Assembly (NCBI GenBank): GCA_020348925.1
Contig: CP070758.1
Span: 600,899 to 646,954, forward strand
Source of the DNA: Gemmatimonadota bacterium
GTDB lineage: Bacteria > JBHIER01 > G020348925
Direction of reading: 5' to 3'
DNA: 46,056 nt
The notes beneath the pieces were generated by a model. The model made no database searches. It had not been told where the DNA came from and saw nothing but the letters and a program-made list of their open reading frames with translations. Positions 34,155 through 44,074 of this stretch are shown here, piece by piece. The translations under genes and the position numbers were made by a program. Each line of letters starts with the position of its first letter. Position 1 is the first letter of the stretch.

Positions 34155-35687
34155 ATGCTTTTTTCTTGGATCTTATTCATCATCTATGTCGTCGTTACCT
34201 TTTACCTGGCCTGGCTCGGCTCGAAGAGGACGAAGTCCTTGGACAGCTTTGCCATCGGCAACCGTGATTTAAATCCCTGGATTGTCGGGATAACCCTCGC
34301 AGCCAGCATGACCAGCACGGCCACCTTCGTCATCAATCCCGGGATCGTATACGCCACCGGCTGGTCGGCCATCATGGGCTACGGCGTCTCGGCCGGCATC
34401 GGCCTCATCTCCGGTATCATCATTCTGTCAAAGGGATTCCGCAGATACGGTGTGCCCTCGGCGGCCCTGACCGTGCCCCAATGGATCGGGAGCCGCTACC
34501 AGGACAGACGGCTGACGCTCTTCTATGCCGTGGTGAGCCTCTTTATGATCGCCATGGTTGTCCTCATCTGCTACGCCATATCCGGCGTTCTGGTCGCCAC
34601 TCTCAATCTCCCCGCTCTCGTCGGCGCACACAGTTTCGAGATCGCTCTGGCCATAACGATCCTCTTCGTCTTCACCTACATCATGTTCGGCGGCACCTAT
34701 GCCCACGCTTACACCAACACGGCTCAGGGCCTGATTATGATCGTGGTGGCCGTGGCCCTCATCGCTTCCGGGATTCATCTCATCGGAGGTGGACTCCTCG
34801 GTGCCTTGCGCGAAATAGATCCAAATCTGGCCACACTAACAAATCCCAACAGCATTCTGTTCCGGAACTACTTTGAGGTCTTTGGAGCAAATTTTGTTGT
34901 GGGTTTCGCCCTGGCTGTGCAGCCCCATTTCATCACCAAGTCGCTCTACGTGAAGAGGGACAAAGATGTGAATCTGTACCTGGTGGTCACCTGTGTTATC
35001 GGAGTCCTCTTCTCCATGGTCCTGCTCTGCGGCCTGTTTGCCAGAATCAAGGAAACGGAATTTATCACACAATTTATTACGGCCAACAAAATGGGGATCG
35101 ACGGTGTGATGCCTGCGTACATCATTAAAACCTTCTCCCCCGTATCGGGGGCGCTGATTTCCCTGGCCATTTTAGCGGCAGGGATGTCCACCATGGACGG
35201 TATCCTGGTAGCCCTCTCGGCCATCTTCGCCAACGACATCTATCTCGTTCTCTCGGAAAAGAAGCTCCAAAATTTTTCCCAGCAGGAGAAGCTGCGCATC
35301 GCCTTGAAAGTAGGACGCTACGGTCTCATAGGATTAGGCGTCTTGGCCTACGTCATCTCGTTGCTCCAGCACCATTACAAAGAGTTCTCCGTGGCCATCT
35401 TCGCCCAGGAGGGGGTGTACGCCCTGTTTGCGGCCACCTTTGTGCCCCTGTTGTTCGGCATGTTCAAACGCGACGTCCATAAAGTGCCGGTCTTTGTGGC
35501 CTCCGTGAGCGCGCTGGTGATCCATTTTGGATTTCGATACGGGAAACTGACCCTGGCCACATCGGCCGACTACACGAATCCCGGGCTCACGGCGGCCTAC
35601 GGATTGCTCTTCAGCGTGGTCGTGATGTTGGCCTACACTATCGGCAGGAAGCTCTTCACCGGAAGATCCGTGCGACGCTCTCCATGA
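34155..35687 (+). CDS. sodium:solute symporter (SSF) family protein
   Basis: This roughly 510-residue protein has about 13 membrane helices and SSF family marks: an early ITLAASMTSTATFVINPG, the YGVSAGIGLISGIIILSKGFRR loop, and AAGMSTMDGILVALSAIFANDIY near the middle-to-late helices. The substrate could be a carboxylate, sugar or amino acid; the sequence does not tell. I take ATG 34155 because GAGGA lies about 8 bases upstream. The ATG at 34131 is inside the previous gene without a ribosome binding site. In the cluster it would bring a product of outer hydrolysis into the cytoplasm. Confidence 0.9.
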   Translation: MLFSWILFIIYVVVTFYLAWLGSKRTKSLDSFAIGNRDLNPWIVGITLAASMTSTATFVINPGIVYATGWSAIMGYGVSAGIGLISGIIILSKGFRRYGVPSAALTVPQWIGSRYQDRRLTLFYAVVSLFMIAMVVLICYAISGVLVATLNLPALVGAHSFEIALAITILFVFTYIMFGGTYAHAYTNTAQGLIMIVVAVALIASGIHLIGGGLLGALREIDPNLATLTNPNSILFRNYFEVFGANFVVGFALAVQPHFITKSLYVKRDKDVNLYLVVTCVIGVLFSMVLLCGLFARIKETEFITQFITANKMGIDGVMPAYIIKTFSPVSGALISLAILAAGMSTMDGILVALSAIFANDIYLVLSEKKLQNFSQQEKLRIALKVGRYGLIGLGVLAYVISLLQHHYKEFSVAIFAQEGVYALFAATFVPLLFGMFKRDVHKVPVFVASVSALVIHFGFRYGKLTLATSADYTNPGLTAAYGLLFSVVVMLAYTIGRKLFTGRSVRRSP

Positions 35688-35734
35688 TGGGAGGATACGC
35701 TGGACGTTTGCGAGCAAGAGAAGAATGCTATCAC

Positions 35735-37063
35735 ATGAAGCTATTGAAAAACAGACATGAGACTCCGAGGCGTCCCCTTCCATGGGGATCTCTATTTCTC
35801 TTGATTCTCTTTCTGTTCGCCTGCCACAGAGAGAAACCCACGAGTCTCCCTAAGAAATCAACGGGAGGGCAGACCTCCAAAGCCAGTACTCCCACTGCAG
35901 TGGAGGTTGGTGGATCAAACGAAAACCCTTCGAACCGTCTCCCTTCCAAGGTCGCTCTTTTGAGCCCAGAACACGACTCCACCTTCCGTTTTGGCAGCAT
36001 CGAACAGGAGTTGATCTTTACGTGGTGTTCGTCAAAGGATCCAGACGGAGATGTCGTCAGTTATGTGTGGTTTCTCCGAGATGCTGAAAAAAATCGAACC
36101 CTTCTTTGGGAAGATACCGATCAGGACACCTTTTCCATTTTCGACGGATGCTCCATCGCCGGTCTCTTTCCCACGATGGAGAGTGTCTACGATCTCCAGT
36201 GGGAGGTTCGGGTCACGGATGGGAGATCCGCCATCTCCAGCGATAAATCCGGACTCTTCCTGCTGTCTGACATCGACACGGAATACACGCTTCCCTCAAA
36301 CTTCCCCGGAGATTTTTCCCCACCGGAGGACCAGCTCACCGGATCCGTGCTCGGCGGCTGGGGTGGCAGTGAGGGGTGCCTCATTCATACACCCATCGTC
36401 TTCCTCCACGGGAACTGGCAGACGGCCGACACCTGGAACCTCACAGCCCAGAGATTTCTGGAGAACGGTTATTACCCCAGAGAGCTTTGGGCCATAAGCT
36501 ATATTGAAGTTTTCGGCGGCGATTCCGCCAACTCGAACATGGCCAATGTGGAGGATATCGATGGCTTTGTCAAGGGCGTCCTGGACTACACCGGAGCTGA
36601 AAGGGTGAACCTGATCGCCCATTCGCTGGGCGTAACCGTAGCTCGAGCCTGGATGGAGGCAAAGGATGCCCACGGTAAAGTCGAGCACTTCATCGCCATT
36701 GCTGGCCCCAATCACGGGGTTCATTTCTGTTTCGGACCCCAGGCGGGGACCGCCCTCTGTCAGGAGATCGGGCATCCCAACACGGATTTTCTAAACTCTC
36801 TGAACGATCCCGATGAGACACCGCTGGATGACCTCGTCGCCTACATGACGATTTACGACGGCACCGGCGCCGATATCTTTTATCCTGCCTACGCCTTCTT
36901 CAGCGACGGCAGCACGGGAAGCTTGTTGGAGAGCCCACGGCTGGGGGGAGCCGCGAACGTCCAACTTCCGGGGAAAGACCATTTTGAGCTGAAAGACAGC
37001 CAGGAATCCTTTGATCTTATGTTCAATTTTCTGAATTCGAACGGATATTATGTACAAGACTGA
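35735..37063 (+). CDS. lipase-like alpha/beta hydrolase lipoprotein
   Basis: The 442-residue product is a predicted lipoprotein (ILFLFAC, lipid-carrying C30). An Ig/fibronectin-like domain comes first (about 70-180: FTWCSSKDPDGDVVSYVWFL). The C-terminal half is a class 2 lipase-like hydrolase with oxyanion FLHGNW and nucleophile S297 in IAHSLG, followed by IAGPNHG. It probably cleaves esters at the outer membrane or periplasm. The frame extends to 35684 with a 4-bp ATGA overlap with the symporter, but the signal peptide supports 35735; neither has a strong ribosome binding site. It overlaps the CoA ligase gene by 14 bases. Confidence 0.83.
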   Translation: MKLLKNRHETPRRPLPWGSLFLLILFLFACHREKPTSLPKKSTGGQTSKASTPTAVEVGGSNENPSNRLPSKVALLSPEHDSTFRFGSIEQELIFTWCSSKDPDGDVVSYVWFLRDAEKNRTLLWEDTDQDTFSIFDGCSIAGLFPTMESVYDLQWEVRVTDGRSAISSDKSGLFLLSDIDTEYTLPSNFPGDFSPPEDQLTGSVLGGWGGSEGCLIHTPIVFLHGNWQTADTWNLTAQRFLENGYYPRELWAISYIEVFGGDSANSNMANVEDIDGFVKGVLDYTGAERVNLIAHSLGVTVARAWMEAKDAHGKVEHFIAIAGPNHGVHFCFGPQAGTALCQEIGHPNTDFLNSLNDPDETPLDDLVAYMTIYDGTGADIFYPAYAFFSDGSTGSLLESPRLGGAANVQLPGKDHFELKDSQESFDLMFNFLNSNGYYVQD

Positions 37064-38570
37064 TTGGCTGGAGAAGAGGGAACTGTTAACGCCCAATCGG
37101 ATCGCTCTCATCGATGTGGCTGCAGGCACGAGATACACCTATCGGCACATGAACCGCCGAGCCAATCGACTGGCCCACGTGCTCGTGGATCGTTTCAACA
37201 TTGAAAGAGGCGATCGCATCGCCATCCTGTCCCTGAACTGCTCCGAATTTTTGGAGACCCTCTTCGCGGTGGCAAAAGCGGGCGCCATTCTCGTGCCGCT
37301 CAACCACCGCTTAGTATCGGAAGAATTGGAATACATCATCAACGACTGCCAGCCGAAAGTTCTGATCTACGAGGGCCATTTCGAAGAAAAGGTGAAGGAC
37401 ATACAGCCAAGGGTAAACATTGAGTTCTATGTTAGGCTTCACGGCCATGGTGGATCGGGTCACGTCAAAGAATACGAGGGGCTTCTAAATACTGCTCCGG
37501 TGACCCCGGTCCACGATACAACCGTTGAGTTCGAGGACCCCTTTCAAATTCTCTACACTTCGGGAACCACAGGAAAACCGAAGGGGGTCGTTCTCTCCCA
37601 TCGAATGATCTTTTGGAATTCTGTGAACACAATGATCCGGGACATCCTGCCCACAGATATCACCCTCACCCACACCCCTCTCTTCTATACGGGTGGGCTC
37701 AACGTTTACACCCTGCCTCTCTTTCATCTTGGGGGAAGGGTGGTCTTAATGCAATCATGGGATGCCGACCTGGCTTTGGATCTGATTGAAAAAGAGAAGA
37801 TCACCATGTTTTTCGCTATTCCGACACAGTTTCAGATGATGCTCGATTCGCCCCGGTTCCATGAAACCGATCTCTCCTCCCTTCGCTTCGTTGTTGCCGG
37901 CGGAGCCCCCTGCCCCAGCCCGGTCATGGAGGCTTTCCGAAAGAAGGGTGTCATGTTCAAGCAGGGATACGGTCTGACCGAGGTGGGTCCGGGCGTCACG
38001 GCCATGGAATTTGAGGATGCCGAGCGCAAAACCGGATCCATCGGGGTGCCCAACTTCCACATGGAAGCCCGGATTGTCGATGACGAGGGCCAAACAGTAG
38101 AGACCGGAGGCATCGGCGAGCTCATACTCAGAGCTCCCAGCATGTGCTCGGGCTACTGGAACGACCCGGGTGCAACCCGCGAAGCCTTTCAGGACGGCTG
38201 GTTTCACACCGGCGACCTGGCCCGCCAGGACGAGGAGGGATTCCTCTTTATTGTGGGCCGGAAAAAGGACATGTTCATCAGCGGCGGGATGAACGTCTAC
38301 CCGGCCGAGGTGGAGTCCGTCCTGTACCGAAATCCGAAGATAGCCGAGGTCGCGGTGATCGGGGTGCCCCACGAGAAATGGGGGGAGGTAGGCATGGCAT
38401 TTGTGGTCTGCAAGAATGGAGAGCAGCTGACGTCGGACGAAGTTATCCAATCCTGTCACAACAAGCTGGCAAAATATAAGATACCCAAGGAGGTGAAATT
38501 CATGGATGCTCTCCCGAAAGGACCCTCGGGAAAGATCTTGAAAAAGGAGTTAATAAAAAGAGGTGGATGA
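37050..38570 (+). CDS. acyl-CoA synthetase (AMP-dependent CoA ligase)
   Basis: The 506-residue enzyme is a complete ANL-family ligase: the P-loop YTSGTTGKPKG, GYGLTEVGPG, the hinge region GRKKDMFISGGMNVYPAEVE, and the C-terminal catalytic Lys in PSGKILKKEL. It would activate a carboxylic acid through an acyl-AMP to its CoA ester. Chain length or aromatic preference is not readable. It overlaps the lipase-like gene by 14 bases and precedes a TonB receptor by 53 nt. In the cluster it is the obvious step that turns a freed acid into CoA-bound form. Confidence 0.93.
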   Translation: MYKTDWLEKRELLTPNRIALIDVAAGTRYTYRHMNRRANRLAHVLVDRFNIERGDRIAILSLNCSEFLETLFAVAKAGAILVPLNHRLVSEELEYIINDCQPKVLIYEGHFEEKVKDIQPRVNIEFYVRLHGHGGSGHVKEYEGLLNTAPVTPVHDTTVEFEDPFQILYTSGTTGKPKGVVLSHRMIFWNSVNTMIRDILPTDITLTHTPLFYTGGLNVYTLPLFHLGGRVVLMQSWDADLALDLIEKEKITMFFAIPTQFQMMLDSPRFHETDLSSLRFVVAGGAPCPSPVMEAFRKKGVMFKQGYGLTEVGPGVTAMEFEDAERKTGSIGVPNFHMEARIVDDEGQTVETGGIGELILRAPSMCSGYWNDPGATREAFQDGWFHTGDLARQDEEGFLFIVGRKKDMFISGGMNVYPAEVESVLYRNPKIAEVAVIGVPHEKWGEVGMAFVVCKNGEQLTSDEVIQSCHNKLAKYKIPKEVKFMDALPKGPSGKILKKELIKRGG

Positions 38571-38623
38571 ACGACATCCTGACCTCGGATATTCGAACGC
38601 TACATCATGATTAGGCGAAAACG

Positions 38624-41356
38624 ATGACGATAAAAAAACTGTTGTGCTACAGTTGTGTTTTGGTCTATATCCTCCTTCCTCTTTTGCCGGTCTCTGCCGG
38701 CACAACCGGGAAAATCGTAGGCTCGGTCACCGATGCCAAGACAGGGGAACCTCTGCCGGGAGTGAACATTATTGTTGAGGGAACAACACTGGGGGCGGCC
38801 ACGAACACGAAAGGTGACTACATGATTTTGAATGTCACACCGGGAGTCTACAGCTTGAGGGCATCGATGATCGGATATACCCCCATGGTCGTCCAACAGG
38901 CGAGGGTGACTTTAGACCTGACCACAACGGTCAACTTCCCTCTGACCTCCACGGTTATAGAACTCGAGGAAGTGGTCACGGTGACGGCGGAGCGACCTCT
39001 CATTCAGAAAGACGTGACCTCTTCGGTGAACATCGTCAATCAGGATCTGATCGAAACCATGCCGGTGGAGGATTACACCGAGGTGCTGGCCCTCAACCCG
39101 GGTATCACGAGAGATTTTCGTGGGTTTCATCTCAGAGGCGGTCGCGAGAGGGAGGTCGTCTTCGAAGTCGACGGTATCCCGGTGCAGGAGCCCAATTACG
39201 GGACCTCATACAGCGGCATTTCGGTTCTCAGCCTCAACAACACGGCCATCTCGGAGATGGTCGTACAGAGCGGTGGGTTCAATGCCGAGTACGGGAACGC
39301 TCAATCTGGAGTGGTCAATATCATCACAAGAGAGGGCGGAGAAACTTTTCACGGCTCGTTGAACGCAGAAACGGAGTTGGATCTGGACGAGGGGAAAAAG
39401 GGGCGGGACTATCACACCGGCTTCCGCAAGTATCGCCTCAATCTCAGTGGACCGGTGCCGCATCTGCCTCAATTGAAATACTTTTTGTCTACGGAAATCA
39501 TTACCGCCGATGATGGTTTTCCTTCCCGAGAGAGGACCCCGTCGGAGCTGAATGAGTTGAATGTGACAGGAAAACTCACCTATCAGATGACACCCCAGAT
39601 TAAATTGACTCTCAGTAGCGTTTTCTCGGATAAAGAATATTCCCTCTACGACGTCCGGCGGAAACCATTCCCTGATACCTTTCAACTGAGGGACACGAAC
39701 GTTAAGAATTTTTCTGTAAATTTTAACCACGCTTTGAGTCATGATACATATTACAATGTGTTGTTGGGCTACAGTCGAACTCACTATAACGCCGCCCAGC
39801 GGGACAAAAGATACGATATCACCCAGAGCTGGGACTGGAACACCTATTCCGGGTCCGGCGATACCCTCTTTTCACACTGGGCTATTGACACGCGCGACAC
39901 AATCACCGTCTTGCGCGGCGATACCCTTGAGTTGATGCGCGACAACAACCTCTTCCGATATTCGGAGATGATTACGTACCTGGGAGAGGCCAACATCACG
40001 AAACAGGCGGGGAAACATCATCAGTTCAAAGGCGGACTGGAGATCCACGTCTACGATGTGGAATACGAGGCCGTCTGGTACTTCGCCGCCCTTCCCTTCA
40101 CATACTGCTACGGCCTTGGGCAGGATGAGCTCTTCCTGCCCGACATAAAACCGAAATCGTACAGCATCTATGTGCAGGACAAGATGGAATTTGAGGGCGT
40201 GATTGCCAACGTCGGCCTACGATTCGATGCCTTTGATCCCGATGCCGAGATCCCTTCGGACTCCTATCGGCCTTACTACGATTTCCCTCCGACAGGCCCT
40301 CCCACCCCAACCACCCCCGACACCTTCTGGGTGGGCCCGGAGAAAGACATACCGACGCCGCGAGATTGGGTACGGGCTTCGACAAAGTACAGCATCAGCC
40401 CGCGGCTCGGGGTTTCGCACCCCGTGACGGACAGAGACAAGCTCCATTTCACCTACGGTCATTACCATCAGATGCCGGAATTTTACCTCCTGTACAGAAA
40501 TTACAATTACAGTTACGATATCTGGGCCCTGGGACCCAATGCCGATCTCAAGCCCGAGAAAACGGTCTCCTATGAAATCGGTGTGGAGCACCTTCTGTCC
40601 GACTCCTGGCTGGTGAATGTGACGGCCTTTTTCAAGGACATCGACAATCTGGTTGAAGAATATCTGGCCAACGACCCCCGGGACCCCGAGTTTCAGGAGG
40701 CCATGGAGGATTCGACCGATCCTCCTCTGGACTGGCCCTACTGGTACATTGCCGACAACGCGGCCTGGGGGAAGGTGAAAGGTCTGGAGTTTTACCTCCT
40801 CAAGCAGGCATCGCCCCGGGATCACATCTCCCTCAACCTCTCCTACACATACATGATAGCTCGGGGGAAATCCTCGAACTATCACGAGGGGTTCCTGCGC
40901 GATCTGCGGAACGAGGTGCCCCCGGTGAAGGATTTCTACTTGGACTGGGACCAGCGGCACACGGTTTCCCTCAATCTCGACTACAGGGTTCCGGGCAACT
41001 ACGGCCTCAGCCTGCTTTTCCGATACGGCTCAGGTACGCCCTACACGGGCTACACGGGCTGGTTCGGGGAGTCCCGCAGCCCGGTGGAGAACAACGAGCG
41101 CCTGCCCGAAACTTTCACTGTTGATCTCAAACTGAACAAAATGTTCCGGGTTTCGTCGAACATGTCGGCCAACGTCTACATCCTCGTGGACAATCTTCTG
41201 GATCGGGAGAACGTGTACCGATTCGACGACACCAATATCTTGATTCCCATGGTGGAATATCTGCACGAGACCGGAGACTTCAGTGGCCCGTACGACGACC
41301 CTACCGTCTTCGGTTCGCACCGGGAAATCAAAGGAGGCGTCTCTTTTTCATGGTAA
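38624..41356 (+). CDS. TonB-dependent receptor with carboxypeptidase-regulatory-like domain
   Basis: The 910-residue outer-membrane protein has a signal peptide (MTIKKLLCYSC to SAG), a regulatory-like domain (KIVGSVTDAKTGEPLPGVNIIVEG, residues about 30-110), a plug with IETMPVEDYTEVLALNPGI and SGVVNIITREGG, and a long barrel ending GGVSFSW. Repeated Tyr-rich strands in the barrel are normal for large receptors. No SusD-like partner lies beside it. It follows the CoA ligase by 53 nt and is followed by secreted and PorV-like genes, a common trio in FCB genomes. Likely cargo: the ester or lipid-like substrate processed by the upstream enzymes, which is inference from position only. Confidence 0.9.
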   Translation: MTIKKLLCYSCVLVYILLPLLPVSAGTTGKIVGSVTDAKTGEPLPGVNIIVEGTTLGAATNTKGDYMILNVTPGVYSLRASMIGYTPMVVQQARVTLDLTTTVNFPLTSTVIELEEVVTVTAERPLIQKDVTSSVNIVNQDLIETMPVEDYTEVLALNPGITRDFRGFHLRGGREREVVFEVDGIPVQEPNYGTSYSGISVLSLNNTAISEMVVQSGGFNAEYGNAQSGVVNIITREGGETFHGSLNAETELDLDEGKKGRDYHTGFRKYRLNLSGPVPHLPQLKYFLSTEIITADDGFPSRERTPSELNELNVTGKLTYQMTPQIKLTLSSVFSDKEYSLYDVRRKPFPDTFQLRDTNVKNFSVNFNHALSHDTYYNVLLGYSRTHYNAAQRDKRYDITQSWDWNTYSGSGDTLFSHWAIDTRDTITVLRGDTLELMRDNNLFRYSEMITYLGEANITKQAGKHHQFKGGLEIHVYDVEYEAVWYFAALPFTYCYGLGQDELFLPDIKPKSYSIYVQDKMEFEGVIANVGLRFDAFDPDAEIPSDSYRPYYDFPPTGPPTPTTPDTFWVGPEKDIPTPRDWVRASTKYSISPRLGVSHPVTDRDKLHFTYGHYHQMPEFYLLYRNYNYSYDIWALGPNADLKPEKTVSYEIGVEHLLSDSWLVNVTAFFKDIDNLVEEYLANDPRDPEFQEAMEDSTDPPLDWPYWYIADNAAWGKVKGLEFYLLKQASPRDHISLNLSYTYMIARGKSSNYHEGFLRDLRNEVPPVKDFYLDWDQRHTVSLNLDYRVPGNYGLSLLFRYGSGTPYTGYTGWFGESRSPVENNERLPETFTVDLKLNKMFRVSSNMSANVYILVDNLLDRENVYRFDDTNILIPMVEYLHETGDFSGPYDDPTVFGSHREIKGGVSFSW

Positions 41357-41388
41357 TCATCCATATCGGGAAAGAAAGTTTGAGAACT

Positions 41389-43026
41389 GTGAAATATCTT
41401 AAATTACCAGCATTCATTCTGTTATCACTTATGAGTGTGGGAGCGATCCAATCGTGCCGTGCTCAACCTCAGGAGCTTGAGAAACCGGCCGCCCTGACAT
41501 CCATCAAAATCGGGAAGCTGTGGGGGCGGAACAACGTCTCCAACTTCGGGTACATCGGCACCCTGGAGTATCCGGGTTCCAGCGGAAACGAGTATATCTC
41601 CACGGCCGCCGGTGTCCTCCTCAGCGGGACGGTCTCCTCGGGTCGGACAACCTTCATCGGCTTCTACGAGCCCTATTTCGATTTTGCCTACCATGACTTT
41701 TTGAGGGAGAGCTGGCAGCAGCGCGGGGACGGAATCACGACTTCCACTCTCACAGCCAGGGCCAACCTGCAGGGTCATCCCGACGGTATGGGTATTGAGA
41801 TGGAAACGGAGATCATGGCCTGGAGCTATCCCCAGTACGATGACTTTTTTATCCTCCGCCACACCTTCACCAATAAGGGGGAGGAGGACATCACAAATTT
41901 CTGGTTCGGATACACACTGCCGGCCGACTGCGGACCCACCGATGTCTGAGAGTGGTACATGGATGATCTCTGCGCCTATGACCGTGAGAGGGGTCTGATC
42001 TATATGCATGATGACGATGGCGACGGCGGGCTCTCCCCGTACTATATCGGTGAGGCCCTTCTGTTGGCACCACCGGTCAACGGAACCTCCGACGATCCCG
42101 CGATCACTTCACAGAAGTGGACAACTTTTCACTACTTCACCATCAGCAATCCCTTGTCCGGCAGAGAGGACGTCTATTCCCGGCTCACCTCAGGCATTAT
42201 GAGCAATGCCTCCACCCCCGGGCCGTATGATGCCCTGTGCGGTGTCGGCCCGTACACCTTGAAAACCGGGGGCTCTCTGTCCTTCACGGTGGCCATCCTC
42301 TACGGAGAGGGCCTTTCAGAATTGGCCAAAACTACCGATAGGGCAGCCCTCTTGGCGGCCTCGGATTTCGCCGTTCCGGAAATCGACGTGCCGCCGACCA
42401 TACCCCGGATTACGGAGGCGACAGTGGAAGAGGACAGAATTTCCATATTTTGGAGCGATGAAGCCACCTCCGAAAGCGATTTCGCAGGGTTCAGATTGTA
42501 CAGAAGCGACGTCTCTCAACTGGGTCCCTGGATCGAGATCTTCGAGACACCGTCGGAGATCTCCTACGTCGATCAGGGGAGGATCGGCTTCCCGCAATAC
42601 TATCTGATCACGAGCTACGATACCGACGGGAACGAATGCGGCACATGGGGTGACCGGAATCGAACCATCGAGCCGGTCTACGCCGCTCACGGCTCCGAAA
42701 AATCGGTTGAGAAAGTGAGAGTGGTCCCCAATCCCTATCTGGGCAGCGCCGCCTGGGAGCGGGAGGTCTACGAGAGCCGGCTCTATTTCACCCGTCTTCC
42801 GGAAAGATGCACAATCTCCATCTACACTCTCACCGGGGACCTGGTGAACACCTTGTACCACAACATGGACGGTGATCCCACTCCTGACGGCAGCGGTGAC
42901 GAGGCCTGGGACCTGCTGACCCTCAACGAGCAGTCGATTGTCACCGGCCTGTACATTTTCCGGGTCGTCTCGGACAACGGTGAGACGCATACCGGAACAT
43001 TCGCCGTAGTCAAGGGACAGAGATAA
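41389..43026 (+). pseudogene. secreted protein gene interrupted by an in-frame TGA
   Basis: One reading frame of 546 codons runs from GTG 41389 to TAA 43024-43026, broken once by TGA at 41947-41949. The upstream part (to 41949; open back to an ATG at 41350) has a signal peptide (KYLKLPAFILLSLMSVG) and a beta-rich region. The downstream part (first ATG at 41959) continues the same frame and domain (YMDDLCAYDRERGLIYMHDDDGDGG in two parts), then a fibronectin-like segment and a C-terminal domain with KVRVVPNPYLG and GLYIFRV. The sequence is continuous on both sides, so this looks like one gene with a nonsense substitution, a sequence error or recoding. Other genes here end in TGA, so TGA is not globally reassigned. 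Confidence 0.7.
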
Positions 43027-44018
43027 TGGACCGGTTGATGAACATAAAGAAGATGAAGACTGTTCTCCCCGTGATAGCATTCCTCATCCTTTCGGCTGTG
43101 AACACTCAGGCCATCAACAAAGTGGGCACAGTGGGTGCCCAATTCCTGAAGCTCACCGTTGGCGCTCGATACGTGGGCATGGGAGATGCGTATACCTGCG
43201 CCGTCTCAGATGCCAACGCCGTCTTCTGCAACCCCGCAGCCATGACCGGGATCGAAGGGTACGACGCGACCTTTTCCCACCGAGGCTGGATCGCCGGGAT
43301 AACCCACGAGGCTGCGGCCGTGGTGCGAAACGTCGAGGGTATCGGAAGTTTCGGCCTGGGAGCTGTCATGCTGGGTGCCGACGATATGGAGATCACCACC
43401 ACGGCTCAACAGGACGGCACCGGCTCCTATTTCACCTACCGGGACATAGCCGTGAGCTTCTCCTATGCCCGGCGTCTGACGGACAAGTTCTCGACCGGGC
43501 TAACCGTAAAATATATCGACCAGCAAATATACACCGTCCACGCCAAGGGCTGGGCTTTTGACGTGGGGACCTATTACTGGACCGGATTTAAGACCTTGCG
43601 CTTCGGTATGACCATCCAGAATTTCGGACCGGATATGACCCCCGGAGGCAGTTATCTCGACACGCAGGTGTCCGGACTGTTCCTGGAGGAGAAGGAATTC
43701 TCCTACGGGGAATACCCTCTGCCCGTCAAATTTACCGTGGGCCTGGCCTACGATTTTCGTATCACCGAGACCATAAAGACCACCCTGACCGTGGACGCCC
43801 TGCATCCCAACGACTACACCGAGAGAGCCCACGTGGGGGTGGAAGGGATGTACCTAAAGGTCCTGGCCCTCAGAGGAGGATACAAGATCAACTACGAAGA
43901 GGAGGCCTTCACCGCTGGATTCGGCCTGAAATACAGGAACATGGCCTTCGACTACGCCTATTCGGACGTGGGGGTGTTCAAAGGAACGAGCACCTTTTCC
44001 CTCGGCTTCTCTTTCTAA
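43026..44018 (+). CDS. PorV/PorQ-family outer-membrane barrel protein
   Basis: The 330-residue protein has a signal peptide (KMKTVLPVIAFLILSAVNTQA) and the typical PorV-like opening GTVGAQFLKLTVGARYVGMGDAYTCAVSDANAVFCNPA, in which G-ARYVGMGDAY and NPAAM are family marks. Beta-strands to the end (TSTFSLGFSF) fit a FadL/PorV barrel. PorV is a shuttle for T9SS cargo in Bacteroidota; in FCB phyla many paralogues sit beside TonB receptors. Its ATG overlaps the preceding stop in TAATG, so it is translationally coupled to the broken gene. A downstream Met (43041) is an alternative start. Confidence 0.88.
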   Translation: MDRLMNIKKMKTVLPVIAFLILSAVNTQAINKVGTVGAQFLKLTVGARYVGMGDAYTCAVSDANAVFCNPAAMTGIEGYDATFSHRGWIAGITHEAAAVVRNVEGIGSFGLGAVMLGADDMEITTTAQQDGTGSYFTYRDIAVSFSYARRLTDKFSTGLTVKYIDQQIYTVHAKGWAFDVGTYYWTGFKTLRFGMTIQNFGPDMTPGGSYLDTQVSGLFLEEKEFSYGEYPLPVKFTVGLAYDFRITETIKTTLTVDALHPNDYTERAHVGVEGMYLKVLALRGGYKINYEEEAFTAGFGLKYRNMAFDYAYSDVGVFKGTSTFSLGFSF

Positions 44019-44074
44019 GGACAAAAGATACAAACACCTTTCTTGGAGAAACGCCCTAACAAAGGAGGATTATT

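Noticed and set aside
30653-38570. A bona fide OleABCD olefin or beta-lactone cluster
   Set aside because: The SDR is of the short FabG type, not the longer OleD type, and the KAS lacks His and Asn, so the resemblance is only in gene classes.
41947-41949. Selenocysteine codon
   Set aside because: No convincing SECIS-like hairpin directly downstream and no selenoprotein context; kept only as a less likely alternative.
41959-43026. Independent gene starting at 41959
   Set aside because: It has no signal peptide or ribosome binding site and continues the frame and domain of the upstream part.
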